From Pyrrhoderma lamaoense (lineage: Eukaryota; Basidiomycota; Agaricomycetes; Hymenochaetales; Hymenochaetaceae), in contig NBAZ01000001.1 of the NCBI GenBank assembly GCA_002794735.1, positions 310,001 to 374,000 of the forward strand: a stretch of 64,000 nt of DNA, given 5' to 3'. Position 1 is the first letter of the stretch. Every line of letters begins with the position of its first letter. This document shows positions 61,901 through 64,000 of the stretch, in pieces. Below the pieces are notes generated by a model, which saw nothing but the letters and a program-made list of their open reading frames with translations, was not told where the DNA came from and did not search any database. The position numbers and the translations under genes were made by a program.

Positions 61901-64000
61901 CCCTGGGGATGTACTCGGTGCTTGGTTTCTTTGAACTCAACTCGTGTTGCTTCTCGAGCGCCTACATGTAACATTGAGGTGACTGTTAATGACTAAACTA
62001 ATCTGTATTGGCTATGGCTATTCACGCACTTTCTTATTTGGGAGTCCTCTTCTTTCTCTATTCCTCTTGCTTCTTGGCGCATGTGTATTTTTGTATTCAT
62101 GCAATATTGTTATGATCGCTTGTTACTATGTGTGCTTGAGTTTACATCACTTAGGCTATATGCGTGTATTATCATGACTAAGCTATTGATACCAGTTCTA
62201 CTTACCCTTCTAACCTGAAGTCTAGCAGATCATCATTCGTTCATCAACACACATTTCCGCGGATTGTATCTCCTTTCTTCCCTTTTCCTATATTTCACAT
62301 GTTTCACAGCATCTCGCTTCAATTTCAAATATCATCCACACATTGATATGACTTTGATCATGCATTACGCATTGGATTGCAATTTTAAGATGTAGCCGTG
62401 ACACTGATGTACCTTTAGGCGAATCTGAACCCGCAACACAAATTGTTGCAGGGTTGTTTTTGCTCGGGTTGATTGAGTTTATCGCATCGGAATTACTTTT
62501 CAGGTTGGTCGCTGTTTGCGGCCCAACTTGAACGTTGGAGATCATTACTCACCTTCCTTCCGGGCTACGACAAAGGAATAAATAAATAAGTAAAGGCTAA
62601 ATCAAAACAGAACAACAATCTGAGAAACTTTGGCCTTCTCTCCATCAATGTTATTGATATTGATATTGAAGTTCATGTCATGGTTCCTATGGCGTAGGCG
62701 CACTATATGTACACGTACTTCAATCTTTTTTTTGTTATTGTGCAGTTTTGATCCACTTTGTTCGCTCAGGCTTAGGATCGGAACTCAGGACTAATTTTTT
62801 TTCGCCTTTTGCCTTGGAGATGAAAATGAAGATAGATGGATGATTCGGCTACGAAACTGTAAAACATGTACTCGCGTCTTCCACCTTATCCCCTTTACGT
62901 TGCTCTACCACTCTACGGCCTCCTCCGAGGTCCATCAACCTATCAGTCATCAACTCCTACCTCCCTGCCTATTGAATAATTCATAATGAATCCTTCCCCT
63001 CCCATTGACCCCATTTAGCTTTCCTAGTGGAGGCATCTTCGGACTGGAAAATTTTCGAATCTTTTTGGAGTCGCGGTGTTTCCGGTGTACTAAATTGTAC
63101 TCAGTGAACCTATTCGATTAAATTCGGATTTCTTTATTCATACTCTCTACAATAGGCTAACCTCTCAAGTTAGCTGATAGTTTGTTCTTTAGAGCGTCCG
63201 TATCTATATTTGTACTTAAATCTGGATCTATATCTACATCTGAACTCGTGCCTGGCGCAAACCTCGGCTGATCTTCCCATACTGGAGTTATCGTACATAC
63301 AATAATTAAACAATATACGATATAAAAACAGGATTTATTGTGATTACAGGGAATATGTTTCTTCCGACGCATTGCGTCGTTGCTTTTATACATATTCTCC
63401 GAAATCCGCAACTTGATTTCAATCGTGTTCAAATTGTTGGTTGTCTCGGTATATCCCTGTAGACTACCTTTCTATTCCCTATTTCCCCTTGTTTTTACCT
63501 CCGATGTCCGATTTTGAAAGACTAAAACTTAAGTTACGGATGGTTTATAACTGAAATTCTTCTTTTGAGCGATTTTGAATATGAGAATATAATTGCGGTG
63601 ATCATCATCATCAGCATGCTCTTCGTAGATACACCGATTTTATTATTATTTGATTGTTCTCCCGTCCCTTTTCTTCCCTTCCTAGTTACCTACCATCCAA
63701 CTTTAATCCGCTTCTTGCTTGCTTGATCTAAGCATCTGTCACTTTTACTCACGCATGCATGCAAAACTTGTGGAAGACCTATGCATCAAGCCACCGCCGC
63801 ATATAGGGACTAAAGACCCATGGACTAGAACCTACCCTCCTATAAACAGCCTCTGATCGGTATCCGTTCAGTACCGTGGTATTGAATAGCGATATGTACA
63901 CATATGCACATGTATACGTATACACGCAATGTATGTGCGAGGACAAACCAAGTATAGCGTAAACGTGTAGAAAGTCAGAAGCCAAGCAGGGACTAGAGCG

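Larger units (their letters stand above)
52420..64000. other. 11.6-kb gene desert upstream of the cyclin gene
   Basis: No frame longer than about 150 codons, none with family resemblance, and no chain of spliceable exons that I could recognise. The sequence alternates pyrimidine-rich (52750-54100, 58150-58450) and purine-rich (57000-57450, 60350-60620) tracts, with many microsatellites and TATGTA/TACATG words. The part next to 52419 must carry the cyclin promoter and perhaps a long 5' UTR. Minus frames at 62288-62545 and 63157-63432 could be exons of an unrecognised gene but have no support. Confidence 0.6.

Noticed and set aside
62288..63432. Two minus ORFs of 85 and 91 codons as a possible gene
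   Set aside because: No in-phase splice connection or motif found; kept as unsupported.

Overview
The window looks like nuclear DNA from a filamentous basidiomycete, most likely an Agaricomycete. The genes are split by many short GT-AG introns (about 45-65 bp). One gene carries the basidiomycete DUF6593-type fold, and the SNF-like long low-complexity regulators and secreted M43 protease also fit. The species is not identifiable from the sequence alone. The sequence is moderately AT-rich. No transposon, CRISPR array, rRNA operon or complete tRNA was recognised.

Layout. 0.8-6.1 kb: three minus-strand genes, namely an unrecognised basic protein, TRAPP subunit Trs33 and organellar glutamyl-tRNA synthetase. 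6.9-15.6 kb: three plus-strand genes, namely a secreted pappalysin-like metalloprotease, a broken NTF2/flavin monooxygenase fusion and retromer Vps35. 16-23 kb: a doubtful serine-rich ORF, a GT8 glycosyltransferase, a SET-domain methyltransferase and a 2-oxoglutarate/Fe(II) oxygenase. 23.9-35.6 kb: phosphatidylserine decarboxylase divergent from a ChaC glutathione cyclotransferase, a CNNM/Mam3 metal transporter divergent from a DUF6593 protein, and an F-box-like protein divergent from the ribosome-assembly WD protein Utp18. 36-42.5 kb: a very exon-rich Spo22/Zip4 meiosis gene divergent from a 77-residue membrane protein. 47.2-52.4 kb: a Pcl/Pho80-type cyclin with an enormous low-complexity tail. 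The rest (42.6-47.2 and 52.4-64 kb) holds no gene I can support and is rich in microsatellites and strand-skewed purine/pyrimidine tracts.

Most genes are unrelated housekeeping functions (vesicle traffic, mitochondrial translation and lipid synthesis, ribosome assembly, glutathione and metal homeostasis, meiosis). I see no operon-like or secondary-metabolite logic.

The most important technical observation is that at least eight genes show what look like single missing bases, nearly all at short homopolymers or in triplet repeats. This includes housekeeping genes (Psd1, Utp18). Other genes (Vps35, GluRS, Trs33, SET, ChaC, M43 protease) read through cleanly when spliced by eye. This suggests consensus indel errors, except that the monooxygenase has about six in one kilobase and may be a true pseudogene. 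All exon structures here were worked out by eye from splice sites and family resemblance; no search or alignment was run.
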